This document shows, piece by piece, positions 10,792 through 17,932 of a DNA stretch of 64,000 nucleotides. Within the stretch, counting starts at the first letter, position 1. The number at the start of each line of letters is the position of its first letter. The DNA is from an uncultured Nitrosomonadaceae bacterium (GTDB lineage Bacteria > Pseudomonadota > Gammaproteobacteria > Burkholderiales > Nitrosomonadaceae). A model generated the notes under the pieces. That model had not been told where the DNA came from. It did not search any database and was given only the letters and a program-made list of their open reading frames with translations. The stretch lies in assembly GCA_943787405.1 (NCBI GenBank), contig CALSMH010000002.1:114766-178765 (forward strand), read 5' to 3'. Made by a program: the position numbers and the translations under genes.

Positions 10792-11040
10792 CCTATTCAT
10801 TGCCATCCTGTTCCAACGCTAGCTTATATTGAAAAAGGTCATCTCGAAGTCGAGACTAATAAAGGCAAGAAGGTGACTTTCCAAGAAGGGGATTCATTTG
10901 TTGAAGTGCTTAAAACGATACATCGAGGCATAGCAATCGATGGGCCTGTTGAAATTGCTGTGTTCTACGCGGGCGTTACTTCTACACCCAATATGGTTCT
11001 AGCTGGTAGTGATGAGGCTTCAAAATATTGTAATAAGTAA
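10792..11040 (+). pseudogene. Cupin-domain protein remnant (C-terminal part)
   Basis: This open stretch encodes PIHCHPVPTLAYIEKGHLEV and continues through a GDSFVEV segment to YCNK and a TAA at 11040. It reads like the metal-binding second half of a small cupin (HCHPxPT plus the glycine-rich strand). A TAG lies directly upstream at 10789 and there is no start codon or ribosome binding site, so the N-terminal part is missing. It lies 26 bp after the AlkB-like gene and marks a recombination or deletion edge in the ssrA-proximal mosaic. Confidence 0.7.
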
Positions 11041-11200
11041 GACTGGCTTAGGTCTCACTTTTAATGAGTAGTCAGGCAGCTCGATAATCCCTCTAACCAG
11101 AATCCTGATCTGTAAAACCACACAAAAACACCAGTTGTGCGGTAGCGAAAAGTAGTAAACGATAACGATTCACCTACGCCACAAAGGTTTGATAACAATA

Positions 11201-12397
11201 ATGAAAAGATTTGGACCAGGCTTCTTAGTTACCGCCGCCTTTATTGGTCCGGGCAGCATTGCTACGGCAAGCGCCGCCGGCGCTAATTTCGGTTTTGTTT
11301 TACTCTGGGCGTTAGTGTTCTCCATAGTGGCCACCATTGTTCTTCAGGAGATGGCTGCAAGGCTAGGCCTTGTATCTGGAGAGGGATTGAGCCAGGCCCT
11401 GCGCACTACTTTTCAAAACCCGGTTATCAGCCGCTGTGCCGTTATTTTGGTGGTTGCTGCTATTGGGCTAGGCAATGCCGCTTACGAGGCCGGTAATATC
11501 TCTGGTGCCGCTATGGGCCTACAATCACTGACCGACATGCCTCTCTGGATCTGTGCTATTTTTATTGGCTCTGTTGGTGCTGTACTGCTCGGCACTGGGG
11601 CCTATCGATCTCTGGAGGCTCTCCTGATCCTGCTGGTATTGATAATGAGCGGCGTATTTTTATTTACTATGCTCATGATCGATGTAAATGTAAGTGCACT
11701 GCTATCTGGAGTGTTTACGCCCTCTATGCCAACTGGGTCTGCCATAACTGTTATTGCCCTAATTGGTACGACGGTGGTGCCCTACAATCTATTTTTGCAC
11801 GCTAATCTGGTGCAGAAAAAATGGTGTGGTGTACCTATACGTCAGGCTATTACTGAGTCTCGCACTGACACCATTGTTTCTATCGGCTTAGGTGGTTTGA
11901 TTACTCTGGCTGTGATGAGTACTTCTGCGGTGGCCTTTTTCCAAACTGGTGAGCAGTTTTCTTCGTCATCCCTAGCGACTCAATTGGAACCCGTTCTTGG
12001 GAGTGCTGCTAATGGTTTCTTTGCTTTTGGCTTGTTGGCGGCTGGTTTGACTAGTGCTATCACTGCGCCATTGGCGGCGGGCTTTGCGGTGAGTGGTGCT
12101 TTGGATTGGTCGACGGATTTTAGCGATAGGCGCTTTCGTGCTATTTGTATGTCGGTCCTATTTATTGGAACTCTTTTTTCTACAGTGGGTGCTAAGCCTA
12201 TTATGGCGATTCTTTTTGCCCAGGCGGCCAATGGGCTACTGTTGCCGGTAACGGCTGTTTTCTTGCTGATCATTATGAACCGAAAAAATTTATTAGGTGA
12301 GTACCGTAATAGTTTTGTGAGCAATATATTGGGTGTTGCGGTGGTGATTACGGTGACAGGTTTGGGACTGTTCAATATTGCTAGATTGTTTTTTTAA
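11201..12397 (+). CDS. Nramp-family divalent-metal transporter (divergent clade)
   Basis: About eleven hydrophobic helices over 398 residues, beginning MKRFGPGFLVTAAFIGPGSI, match the Nramp/MntH fold of inner-membrane metal importers. The canonical TM1 motif DPGN reads GPGS, and the TM6 MPH motif reads VPYNLFLHAN. This places it in a divergent bacterial branch whose metal preference is not established by the sequence. I prefer the ATG at 11201 to an in-frame TTG at 11189. It follows the cupin remnant in the ssrA-linked mosaic and has no partner genes. Confidence 0.85.
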   Translation: MKRFGPGFLVTAAFIGPGSIATASAAGANFGFVLLWALVFSIVATIVLQEMAARLGLVSGEGLSQALRTTFQNPVISRCAVILVVAAIGLGNAAYEAGNISGAAMGLQSLTDMPLWICAIFIGSVGAVLLGTGAYRSLEALLILLVLIMSGVFLFTMLMIDVNVSALLSGVFTPSMPTGSAITVIALIGTTVVPYNLFLHANLVQKKWCGVPIRQAITESRTDTIVSIGLGGLITLAVMSTSAVAFFQTGEQFSSSSLATQLEPVLGSAANGFFAFGLLAAGLTSAITAPLAAGFAVSGALDWSTDFSDRRFRAICMSVLFIGTLFSTVGAKPIMAILFAQAANGLLLPVTAVFLLIIMNRKNLLGEYRNSFVSNILGVAVVITVTGLGLFNIARLFF

Positions 12398-12460
12398 GAT
12401 TTAGGGTATCTGTTGAGTTAGCGCGGGGGTTAATAAACTCTGGTTAAGCCCTTCACCGCG

Positions 12461-12478
12461 CTTCCTATCTAGACAAAT
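12461..12478 (+). repeat. Repeated upstream element, copy 1
   Basis: CTTCCTATCTAGACAAAT is identical to 14470-14487. The similarity extends leftwards (TCACCG) and, loosely, rightwards to an AT-rich stretch ending TATTTA. Each copy lies upstream of a secreted-protein gene (about 124 bp before the barrel gene start here). It may be a promoter or operator, or a relic of a duplication. Confidence 0.55.
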
Positions 12479-12584
12479 GCAATGGTAGTTATGCTATTTA
12501 ATACGTTGCTTTAGTTGTTTATATAAGGTATATTTCTTAACTGAAACTATGTCTAATAATAACTATGTATCTATTAGGAAATTA

Positions 12585-13493
12585 ATGAATATTAAAGTCG
12601 CTCCTCTATTTATCTCACTAGCACTAGCACTCCTATCTGGTAATGCACTTGCTGACCATGTAATAAAAAATTTGACAAAAAAGTTTGTGCCTAATGTAGT
12701 ACATAACGCCTCCAACAAATTACTGGTAGCGATGTCTACTACTGCACTTCATCCTGTTAAAGAAAATCATAATTGGAATGGTCTCTATGTGGGTGCCTTT
12801 GTTGGCGGTGCTTCTGGTACTAACGTCAATACAACTACCCCCTATGACCATAAGACTGGTGTCCATTATGGAGCTGCTGGGTCTCAGAACTACAATACTA
12901 GGGTAAGCCCTATAGGTGGGGGTACGATTGGCTATAATTTTCGAATTGGGAAAACACCTTATATAGCCGGCTTAGAAGCTGAAGTAGGGCATTTCCGTTC
13001 GAAGGGGAAAAACAACGACATTAATTCATTATCTGCTGGTGACTCTCCCGCTAGTTACCACAAAACTAAAATGGGCGGTTCGTTTGGCTATGCTATGCTT
13101 GGCGGTCGTGTAGGGTATGCTCATAAGAAGACCCTCTTTTTTATTAAGGGTGGTGCAGTATTTACTAAACAGCAAAGTGGCTATAGAGACACATCTGCCT
13201 CAGGTGGTGGTATGGGTTCACCAATACAAGGGTGGTTGAACACTTCTAGTAGCAAAACAAGGGTAGGCTATGGCATTGGTTGCGGTATCGAACAAGCCCT
13301 TCCAGAAAATTGGTTTAAGCATGCTAAGCATTTTTCTATTAAGCTTGAATATCTCTACCTTGGTGTTGGGAGAAGTCAGACTTCTAGAGGTCATGATCCT
13401 GAAGATCCCGCAATTCTCGCTACTACCCGCGACACCACCTCAGGCATACACACTGCTAAGTTTGGTATCAACTTCAACTTCACTGGTATTTAG
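12585..13493 (+). CDS. Outer-membrane beta-barrel protein (OmpA/Omp25-like porin fold)
   Basis: The protein has a signal peptide (APLFISLALALLSGNALA), a linker rich in polar residues, then NWNGLYVGAFVGGASG, the usual first strand of small eight-stranded barrels of the OMP_b-brl family. Alternating hydrophobic strands follow (GGGTIGYNFRIG, YIAGLEAEVGHF, AMLGGRVGYA, SIKLEYLYLGVG) up to AKFGINFNF near the end. Such barrels sit in the outer membrane; their cargo or partner is unknown. I prefer the start at 12585 (MNIKVAPLF), which gives about 302 residues; an earlier ATG at 12549 would place 12 polar residues before the signal. Confidence 0.82.
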   Translation: MNIKVAPLFISLALALLSGNALADHVIKNLTKKFVPNVVHNASNKLLVAMSTTALHPVKENHNWNGLYVGAFVGGASGTNVNTTTPYDHKTGVHYGAAGSQNYNTRVSPIGGGTIGYNFRIGKTPYIAGLEAEVGHFRSKGKNNDINSLSAGDSPASYHKTKMGGSFGYAMLGGRVGYAHKKTLFFIKGGAVFTKQQSGYRDTSASGGGMGSPIQGWLNTSSSKTRVGYGIGCGIEQALPENWFKHAKHFSIKLEYLYLGVGRSQTSRGHDPEDPAILATTRDTTSGIHTAKFGINFNFTGI

Positions 13494-13598
13494 GCTTTAA
13501 CACCTATTTTGTATAAGGTGTATTTCACGGTACATTTGCTGGTATCTTGAAAATAAAAAAATTATAGAGTGTTATTCTATAAGGGATTCAAGCTGTAA

Positions 13599-13613
13599 TT
13601 CGATTCCCGCCGC
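13599..13613 (+). repeat. ssrA 3'-end core duplicate (candidate attachment site, copy R1)
   Basis: TTCGATTCCCGCCGC is an exact 15-bp match to the T-arm/acceptor segment of ssrA at 9665-9679 and is followed by GACCA, so it looks like a tRNA 3' end with no tRNA body upstream. This is the usual form of attR left by an integrase that recombines at ssrA. The interval from ssrA to here holds the AlkB, Nramp and barrel genes. Confidence 0.6.
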
Positions 13614-13649
13614 GACCAGTCACTTGTTTTATACAGTCCAAAGACGTAC

Positions 13650-13688
13650 AAAAAACCCGCTTTAATCCTTGTGATTAGCGGGTTTTTT
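13650..13688 (+). terminator. Intrinsic terminator after the R1 core
   Basis: AAAAAACCCGCT (13650-13661) pairs perfectly with AGCGGGTTTTTT (13677-13688) around a 15-nt loop. Flanking A and T runs allow it to act in both directions. Its spacing after the tRNA-like 3' end copies the ssrA arrangement, but the stem sequence differs from the ssrA terminator. Confidence 0.75.
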
Positions 13689-13799
13689 GTTTCCTGCCGT
13701 TCATCCCCATCTATTGCAATATACCAGCAAATGAGGTGTTTGTATGAAATTATCTGACACAATCATAAATCTTTATTTTTCGATTTAAAATAGGAAGTA

Positions 13800-14039
13800 C
13801 TAAATACCTAGCATTTTTTTAGCTTCGGCAAAAGACTTCATTGAGTCTCCATGCTTGCCATCCATATGTTCCTGCGCACCTTTATTCCTCAAAGCTTTAA
13901 CTTTAATTATTTCTTCAGGAGCTAATTTAACCGCAGACAATTTTGCATCAATTGTTTTTAGTTCATTTGGACAATTACCGGCTAATGCGGCACCGGTAAA
14001 TGCAAATAACATAGCAACAGCTACAAGTAATGTTTTCAT
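13800..14039 (-). CDS. Small secreted hypothetical protein
   Basis: A 79-residue protein with a clear signal peptide ending GAALA, giving a mature peptide of about 58 residues that starts GNCPNELKTIDAKL. It is mostly helical and charged, with one cysteine in the mature part and a MDGKHGDSMKSFAEAKKMLG tail. The ATG at 14039 is preceded by an AAAGGAAT ribosome binding site read on the minus strand. No family is recognised. It is the only minus-strand gene between R1 and R2. Confidence 0.65.
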   Translation of the reverse strand: MKTLLVAVAMLFAFTGAALAGNCPNELKTIDAKLSAVKLAPEEIIKVKALRNKGAQEHMDGKHGDSMKSFAEAKKMLGI

Positions 14040-14157
14040 AAATTCCTTTTTTAAATTAAGTGAACGTTATAAAAAATGACAAGAGACATCTCAGTCTTAC
14101 ACAAAAAATACTTTTTACATCATGTTGTAACTTATTACATATTATTGTTATAAATAA

Positions 14158-14370
14158 CAATCAATTCTTCTGACCGATATCATTGATATTAACCTATATA
14201 TAAAAGGAGCAATCGAACAAGACTTCTCCAGAGAAGCGGCAGATTGCCAAGCTACCGCAGGCATAGCTTGTGCGCATTCAGAGGCAGGCACTATCTTCAG
14301 CATGCCAGTTTATGATGGATGTATGAGGGGAAAGGGATGGAAAGAGACAGGGGGTGGGTTTACATTATAA
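14158..14370 (+). pseudogene. C-terminal remnant of a small secreted protein
   Basis: This stretch is open from just after a TAA at 14155 to the TAA at 14368 and encodes SREAADCQATAGIACAHSEA and then VYDGCMRGKGW. The terminal CMRGKGW pattern with paired cysteines is common at the end of small proteobacterial lipoproteins. No plausible start codon exists in the first half, so I read it as a 5'-truncated gene. Function unknown. Confidence 0.5.
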
Positions 14371-14469
14371 GGGAAACTAATTCCTAATATTAATTCTTAA
14401 CACCTGCCACCAGTTCTATCACATGTATCTTCGGTGCACTGATTTCCTAATCATCATCAAATCACCGTA

Positions 14470-14487
14470 CTTCCTATCTAGACAAAT
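14470..14487 (+). repeat. Repeated upstream element, copy 2
   Basis: Identical 18-bp copy of 12461-12478 with partly conserved flanks. It lies 46 bp upstream of the small lipoprotein gene at 14534, which favours a promoter role or a duplicated 5' region. Confidence 0.55.
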
Positions 14488-14533
14488 ATCATTGCAGGTA
14501 TATAGTTATGTAATGTTATTTAGGAAAGATTAA

Positions 14534-14893
14534 ATGAAAAGCCTAATTCTTTTATCTGTATTTGTATTATTCGTAACTGGATGTGCCACGCCAGTCAGTC
14601 ATACAAATATCCCGGTTTCCACTTACGATAAAGACACTGAATATGGCATTGAAGAAACAAAGACGGGTTTTGGTATTACTGTGTATTACTCGCGTTATCA
14701 GTTTATTCCAGAAAGTAGCGCAGTTTCTATTGCATGCAAAAGTCAATTAACCTCAATCGCTTGGGAGCACGCAGATAAGTCAGGCCGGCCTATTAAACAG
14801 ATTAATGAACAACGTATTAGAGTTTCAATGGGTCGAAATGGTTTAACCGGAATTACTTCTTGTCAGGCATATGGTGTTGCAGAATGGAAATGA
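14534..14893 (+). CDS. Small lipoprotein of unknown function
   Basis: The 119-residue protein starts MKSLILLSVFVLFVTGCATP, with lipobox VTGC, so it is a predicted lipoprotein anchored after Cys17. The mature part has two further cysteines (ACKSQ and TSCQAYG) that could form a disulfide, and a C-terminal RVSMGRNGLTGITS strand-rich segment. No family recognised. Its stop overlaps (ATGA) the start of a second, truncated secreted protein. Confidence 0.7.
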   Translation: MKSLILLSVFVLFVTGCATPVSHTNIPVSTYDKDTEYGIEETKTGFGITVYYSRYQFIPESSAVSIACKSQLTSIAWEHADKSGRPIKQINEQRIRVSMGRNGLTGITSCQAYGVAEWK

Positions 14894-15030
14894 AAAAATT
14901 CCTATTAATTTGTTCAACATTGTTACTTGGTTTTAGTGGAAGCGCATCTGCCGAGTTGTTTGAAACTCTCGCAAAGTGGACGAAACTCCCCGCCGCCTCC
15001 ACCAATTTAGTGTTTTACCAGGCACTATAA
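14890..15030 (+). pseudogene. Secreted protein truncated by the ssrA-end repeat R2
   Basis: The ATG at 14890 overlaps the previous stop and encodes a good signal peptide, MKKFLLICSTLLLGFSGSAS then AELFETLAKWTKL. The reading frame then runs into the ssrA-derived repeat (codons for PAAST come from the CCGCCGCCTCCACC segment) and stops at 15030. It looks like a gene whose 3' part was replaced when the repeat junction formed. The 46-residue product may still be made and exported. Confidence 0.6.
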
Positions 15031-15087
15031 AATACAAAAAGCCCTTATGAATAAAAGCACAGGGGCTTTTATTCATAAGGGCTTTTT
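14989..15087 (+). repeat. ssrA 3'-end plus terminator copy R2
   Basis: CCCGCCGCCTCCACCA matches the ssrA acceptor end exactly. It continues with the ssrA-like TTTAGTGTTTTACCA segment and the terminator. Here the terminator is enlarged: 23-bp arms at 15036-15058 and 15065-15087 are perfect inverted copies (AAAAAGCCCTTATGAATAAA plus AGC on the left) around a 6-nt loop. It looks like two terminators fused by recombination. Confidence 0.85.
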
Positions 15088-15160
15088 GTTGTCTAGTTCG
15101 CTATAGCTCCCAGTGTGGGAGACCTTAATACTAATATCAAGGGGTGATTATTTAAATGAG

Positions 15161-15532
15161 TTAACTTTCATCCCCATCACACAATAGTGTGAAGTGTAAT
15201 GTATCTTCATCTAGGCTATAAGCACCTGCACTGGCTAGTCCAAAAGCTGGAACGAGAAGAATTAGAGTTCCTATTCCATCCAGTATGCCTAGACCATTAA
15301 TGCTGTGACCTATCGCCCGATGCATGGGCTGACAACCCTTTTTACTTACCATTACAGATACGGAACTATCACGCTTAACCTCCGCAACAGCATGACCTTT
15401 GCCCCTAAGCTGTCCATTAATAATGATAGATGCATCCTTTGGCGTGGCAGTTACGCTAAATTGTTGGGTCTTGCTTGCAAACGTAGAACATCCAGTTAAA
15501 GTAGCTATTAGTATTAGTGATATGATTTTCAT
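15161..15532 (-). CDS. PEGA-like lipoprotein
   Basis: This 123-residue protein begins MKIISLILIATLTGCST (lipobox LTGC, acylated Cys15). A PEGA-type beta domain follows: QFSVTATPKDASIIINGQLR, then VSVMVSKKGC. A glycine/leucine-rich hydrophobic stretch (GLGILDGIGTLILLVPAFGL) comes near the C-terminus. PEGA domains sit in cell-surface proteins and probably bind envelope components; exact role unknown. It is the only gene in the R2-R3 module and faces the two repeats from the opposite strand. Confidence 0.72.
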   Translation of the reverse strand: MKIISLILIATLTGCSTFASKTQQFSVTATPKDASIIINGQLRGKGHAVAEVKRDSSVSVMVSKKGCQPMHRAIGHSINGLGILDGIGTLILLVPAFGLASAGAYSLDEDTLHFTLLCDGDES

Positions 15533-15655
15533 TTTTCTCCTGGGTAATCGTAACTGTCATGGTTATTTTCTAGCGCCTTATCCTTATAAATAATTTTATC
15601 TTATTTATAGCTCATAATATTATATATCGTAACGGCTATAGGCTGCTATTCAATT

Positions 15656-15737
15656 TTCACCGTCCATACCAATTTAGAGTTTTACCAAGCCCTGTAAAAT
15701 ACAAAAGCCCTTATACATAAATGCATAGGGGCTTTTT
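15656..15737 (+). repeat. Degenerate ssrA 3'-end plus terminator copy R3
   Basis: CACCGTCCATACCAATTTAG aligns with the ssrA 3' end with several changes. TTTTACCA and AAAATACAAAAGCCC then match better, and the hairpin AAAAGCCC (15703-15710)/GGGCTTTT (15729-15736) is intact. It is more diverged than R2, suggesting an older insertion. Confidence 0.72.
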
Positions 15738-15795
15738 GTAGTCTAATGTAATTAGGCTCAGTCTAAATTTATATTCATAATAAGCACCTTCCTCA

Positions 15796-15894
15796 ATAAT
15801 AGGAGTACTATTCAATAATAGTATGGCTGAGATTAACTAAGCCTTATGCGTCCTTATGATATGAGGAGATAAGATGATTAAGATAACTTGGTTT
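15796..15894 (+). repeat. Tandem duplication, copy A (leader plus start of a micro-ORF)
   Basis: About 99 bp here are repeated at 15962-16058 with scattered changes. Each copy carries ACTATT-type inverted arms, the segment TATGGCTGAG and the ribosome site GATATGAGGAGAT before an ATG. Copy A also contains the near-palindrome GGCTGAGATTAACTAAGCC. Confidence 0.75.
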
Positions 15895-15960
15895 GTCAAT
15901 CTGTTGCTCACTATTGCAGCATTTACGTTATGGCTATTTGTATTCAGTAGCCTTTTTTAG
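15874..15960 (+). CDS. Single-span membrane micro-protein
   Basis: The ATG at 15874 follows a strong ribosome binding site (GAGGAGATAAG). It encodes 28 residues, MIKITWFVNLLLTIAAFTLW then LFVFSSLF, which is one hydrophobic helix with a basic N-terminal residue. The upstream region and first codons are duplicated just downstream, where the second copy is degraded. Function unknown; the strong ribosome site supports translation. Confidence 0.55.
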   Translation: MIKITWFVNLLLTIAAFTLWLFVFSSLF

Positions 15961-15961
15961 A

Positions 15962-16058
15962 AATAAGAAGACTATTCATTATTAGTATGGCTGAGTTTAG
16001 CTAAGCATTATTTGTCCTTATGATATGAGGAGATAAAATGAATAAGATAACTTGGTTT
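15962..16058 (+). repeat. Tandem duplication, copy B
   Basis: Second copy of the 15796-15894 unit, ending in the first codons (MNKITWF) of a degraded gene. Confidence 0.75.
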
Positions 16059-16252
16059 ATAATTTTTTTCGTTCGTCTCACTTGCATTCATACTCTATTC
16101 TTCTGTCGGCAATAGGGCGCCCCCTCATTCTTGTTGATCAGCAATCAGGGAAGTATTTAGGTGATCTTAACGCTAATCCGTACGACCCAAACTCGGCAAG
16201 TAATCCTTACGGCAAATATGGCTCTGAATACAACAATGATAACTCCTCATAA
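16038..16252 (+). pseudogene. Frameshifted small secreted protein with a GKYLGDLNANPYDPNS motif
   Basis: The ATG at 16038 has a good ribosome site and starts MNKITWFIIFF, but this frame soon stops. An overlapping frame (open from a TTG at 16052 to the stop at 16252) encodes ILVDQQSGKYLGDLNANPYD then PNSASNPYGKYGSEY. This is a recognisable tail found in many small bacterial secreted proteins with NPYD/NPYG repeats. A hydrophobic stretch (SLAFILYSSVG) lies in the third frame. I infer two indels in a once-continuous gene. If only the second frame is used, the product would be 66 residues without a good signal. Confidence 0.55.
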
Positions 16253-16338
16253 CCCCTATGCTACAAATCCATTAACGATAATAGACCCCGGTGGGTATTA
16301 GGATTAATTAAATGCCGAGCAGAAATTAAGGAATATTC

Positions 16339-16416
16339 ATGAGAAAAATACTATTAATTTTAGTGCTAGCTGTTATGTGCATCGGTGTTGCTAAGGCAGA
16401 TGATCTTGATTGCTGA
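16339..16416 (+). pseudogene. Orphan leader: signal peptide of a Sel1/adhesin-type gene without its body
   Basis: The ATG at 16339 encodes MRKILLILVLAVMCIGVAKA then DDLDC and stops at 16416. The DNA and peptide are close to the leaders of the Sel1 and adhesin-E genes at 26161, 26526 and 29038, including the ADD start of the mature part. The body is replaced by an overlapping, unrelated membrane-protein gene. It is best read as a truncated gene at a recombination joint. Confidence 0.6.
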
Positions 16417-16777
16417 CATTGTTCTAATTTTTCATTTCTGTGTTGTAATTTTTATAACTTTTGGTTTTTTTCTTATACCAATTGGTTACAAGTTTGGCTG
16501 GGTTTGGATTACGAATTTAAAATTAAGAATATTTCATTGTGGAATGATGATGTTTGTTACTCTCGAAACGTTATTGGGAAAAACTTGTCCACTGACTTCC
16601 ATTGAAAATAATTTACGTGGAATTTATGAATCCACATCATTTGTATCTTATTGGATTAAGAAAATTATTTATTTGGATTTCCCAACTCAATTTTTTATCA
16701 TTTTATATTTTGTGTTTTTAGTATGGACATTTTTAATGTGGAAATTTTTCCCGCCTAGAATTAAAAAAGTGAATTAA
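16400..16777 (+). CDS. DUF2784 family membrane protein
   Basis: A 125-residue membrane protein with about four hydrophobic helices, beginning MILIADIVLIFHFCVVIFIT. Features typical of DUF2784 are a conserved HF near the start, a RIFHCGMM helix, GKTCPLTSIENNLR between helices, SYWIKKIIYLD, and a PP tail. Function is unknown for the whole family. I prefer the ATG at 16400; it overlaps the orphan leader at 16339 in another frame. It lies in the R3-R4 module. Confidence 0.78.
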   Translation: MILIADIVLIFHFCVVIFITFGFFLIPIGYKFGWVWITNLKLRIFHCGMMMFVTLETLLGKTCPLTSIENNLRGIYESTSFVSYWIKKIIYLDFPTQFFIILYFVFLVWTFLMWKFFPPRIKKVN

Positions 16778-17034
16778 TACCAACTTAATCTAGGTGGCTA
16801 TTCTTAATTTATTCTTATGACATATTTTTTCTAGCCCTAGGAGCAGTAAATGTCGTTTATAAAAGTATCAATTAGCTGTTTCTTATACCAAAAATATTGA
16901 ACTTAGAAAGCTCAAATAATTAGTTCTTATTTATTAGAGGTGGGAAAAGATAGGTTAGAAAATTAAGGGCAAATTACATTTTAATCTGGAACCAACTTTA
17001 TTTAAGGGTTTGACGATTAATTTTTAAAGATCAA

Positions 17035-17193
17035 ATGAAGAAACTATTATTAGTGGCTATATTAGGACTCCTAATAAATACGGGATGTATGCATCTGGAT
17101 GAATATGCAGGAGGTAATTTTTACGAAAATAGCATAGGTAATCAAGATGATGATCCCATCTGGACTGGTGATGTTGATCCTATGGATTGGTGA
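17035..17193 (+). CDS. Very small acidic lipoprotein
   Basis: The 52-residue product starts MKKLLLVAILGLLINTGCMH with lipobox INTGC. The short mature part is acidic and polar (DEYAGGNFYENSIGNQDDDP, ending DPMDW). The first 40 bases resemble the leaders of the Sel1/adhesin genes further on. It ends 10-20 bp before repeat R4, so the original gene may have been longer. No family recognised. Confidence 0.5.
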   Translation: MKKLLLVAILGLLINTGCMHLDEYAGGNFYENSIGNQDDDPIWTGDVDPMDW

Positions 17194-17202
17194 TGCTGAT
17201 CT

Positions 17203-17255
17203 TATTAGCACTATAAAATATAAAAGCCCTTATGAATAAACGCATAAGGGCTTTT
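17203..17255 (+). repeat. ssrA-terminator copy R4
   Basis: TTAGCACTATAAAATATAAA continues into a terminator with 12-bp arms AAAAGCCCTTAT (17222-17233) and ATAAGGGCTTTT (17244-17255). The segment after the arms, TTTTTGTTG, also matches the ssrA copy. The acceptor-stem part is absent. It also lies at the 3' end of the convergent GNAT gene, so it may terminate both. Confidence 0.78.
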
Positions 17256-17271
17256 TGTTGCATTTTACCGA

Positions 17272-17793
17272 TCACCTCAGCCCTCTTAAATTTAATTCAT
17301 ATCTATATTCAATATCCCTTGTATCATCAGGCCACTCTATTTCCTCTGTTTCCTTGAACTGAAAGCCATGATTTATAATGCCTTTCCTAGAAGCCTCATT
17401 ACCCTTACGGTGGCCTATGGTCAATTTGTCCCACTTAAAATAATTTTTTGCAAAACCAATACAGGCTTCGTATAAAAAATTAGAATATCCTTTGCCACGG
17501 TATTCAGGTTCGATGAAATTCATAGCCATAATCCCTGTTTTTCCTGTTGGGTCTTTATTCCATGTAAAGACAGTAGTAATTCCAATTAATTTATCTTTGT
17601 CAAATAAGCCAAATACTTTTTTTCCTTTATCATCCAACATTTCCTTCCAATATTTAGATGTCTGGTTTTCTGTTTTATCGGGTCTTACAAGAACGTACCC
17701 AGTGTGCATATTGACGGCACGTATCCGGATTGCTCTAAATCCTTCCCAATCAGCAGGTGTTAATGCCCGTAAATAAATATCATTTTTATCCAT
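17272..17793 (-). CDS. GNAT-family N-acetyltransferase
   Basis: The 173-residue protein has the GNAT fold: an N-terminal YLRALTPADWEGFRAIRIRA, the beta strand IMAMNFIEPEYRGKGYSNFL with the acetyl-CoA pyrophosphate loop (RGKGYS), and the later helix EASRKGIINHGFQFKETEEI. GNAT enzymes transfer acetyl groups to amines of small molecules or proteins; the substrate is unknown here. It converges on repeat R4 and marks the far edge of the ssrA mosaic. Confidence 0.85.
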   Translation of the reverse strand: MDKNDIYLRALTPADWEGFRAIRIRAVNMHTGYVLVRPDKTENQTSKYWKEMLDDKGKKVFGLFDKDKLIGITTVFTWNKDPTGKTGIMAMNFIEPEYRGKGYSNFLYEACIGFAKNYFKWDKLTIGHRKGNEASRKGIINHGFQFKETEEIEWPDDTRDIEYRYELNLRGLR

Positions 17794-17932
17794 AAATTAT
17801 TATTATTTTAACATAGACTTAAAGCTATGGTAACAGTTGTTATTATTGACTATTAATTATGGTAAGTATTCTTCATAATAATAAAAAAAAGAGTCGGTTG
17901 GTAGAAAAATTTATATAAGGAGTTAAAAAAAG

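Noticed and set aside
13580..13616. A tRNA gene ending CGCGACCA
   Set aside because: Only the T-loop and acceptor 3' part exist. The upstream bases cannot form the T-stem, anticodon or D arms; it fits a duplicated ssrA end.
13577..13762. Minus-strand 61-codon open frame
   Set aside because: It runs across the R1 core and the terminator hairpin and has no ribosome site; not credible as a gene.
9688..17262. Integron cassette array
   Set aside because: No integron integrase or typical attC core sites (GTTRRRY) were seen; repeats derive from ssrA.
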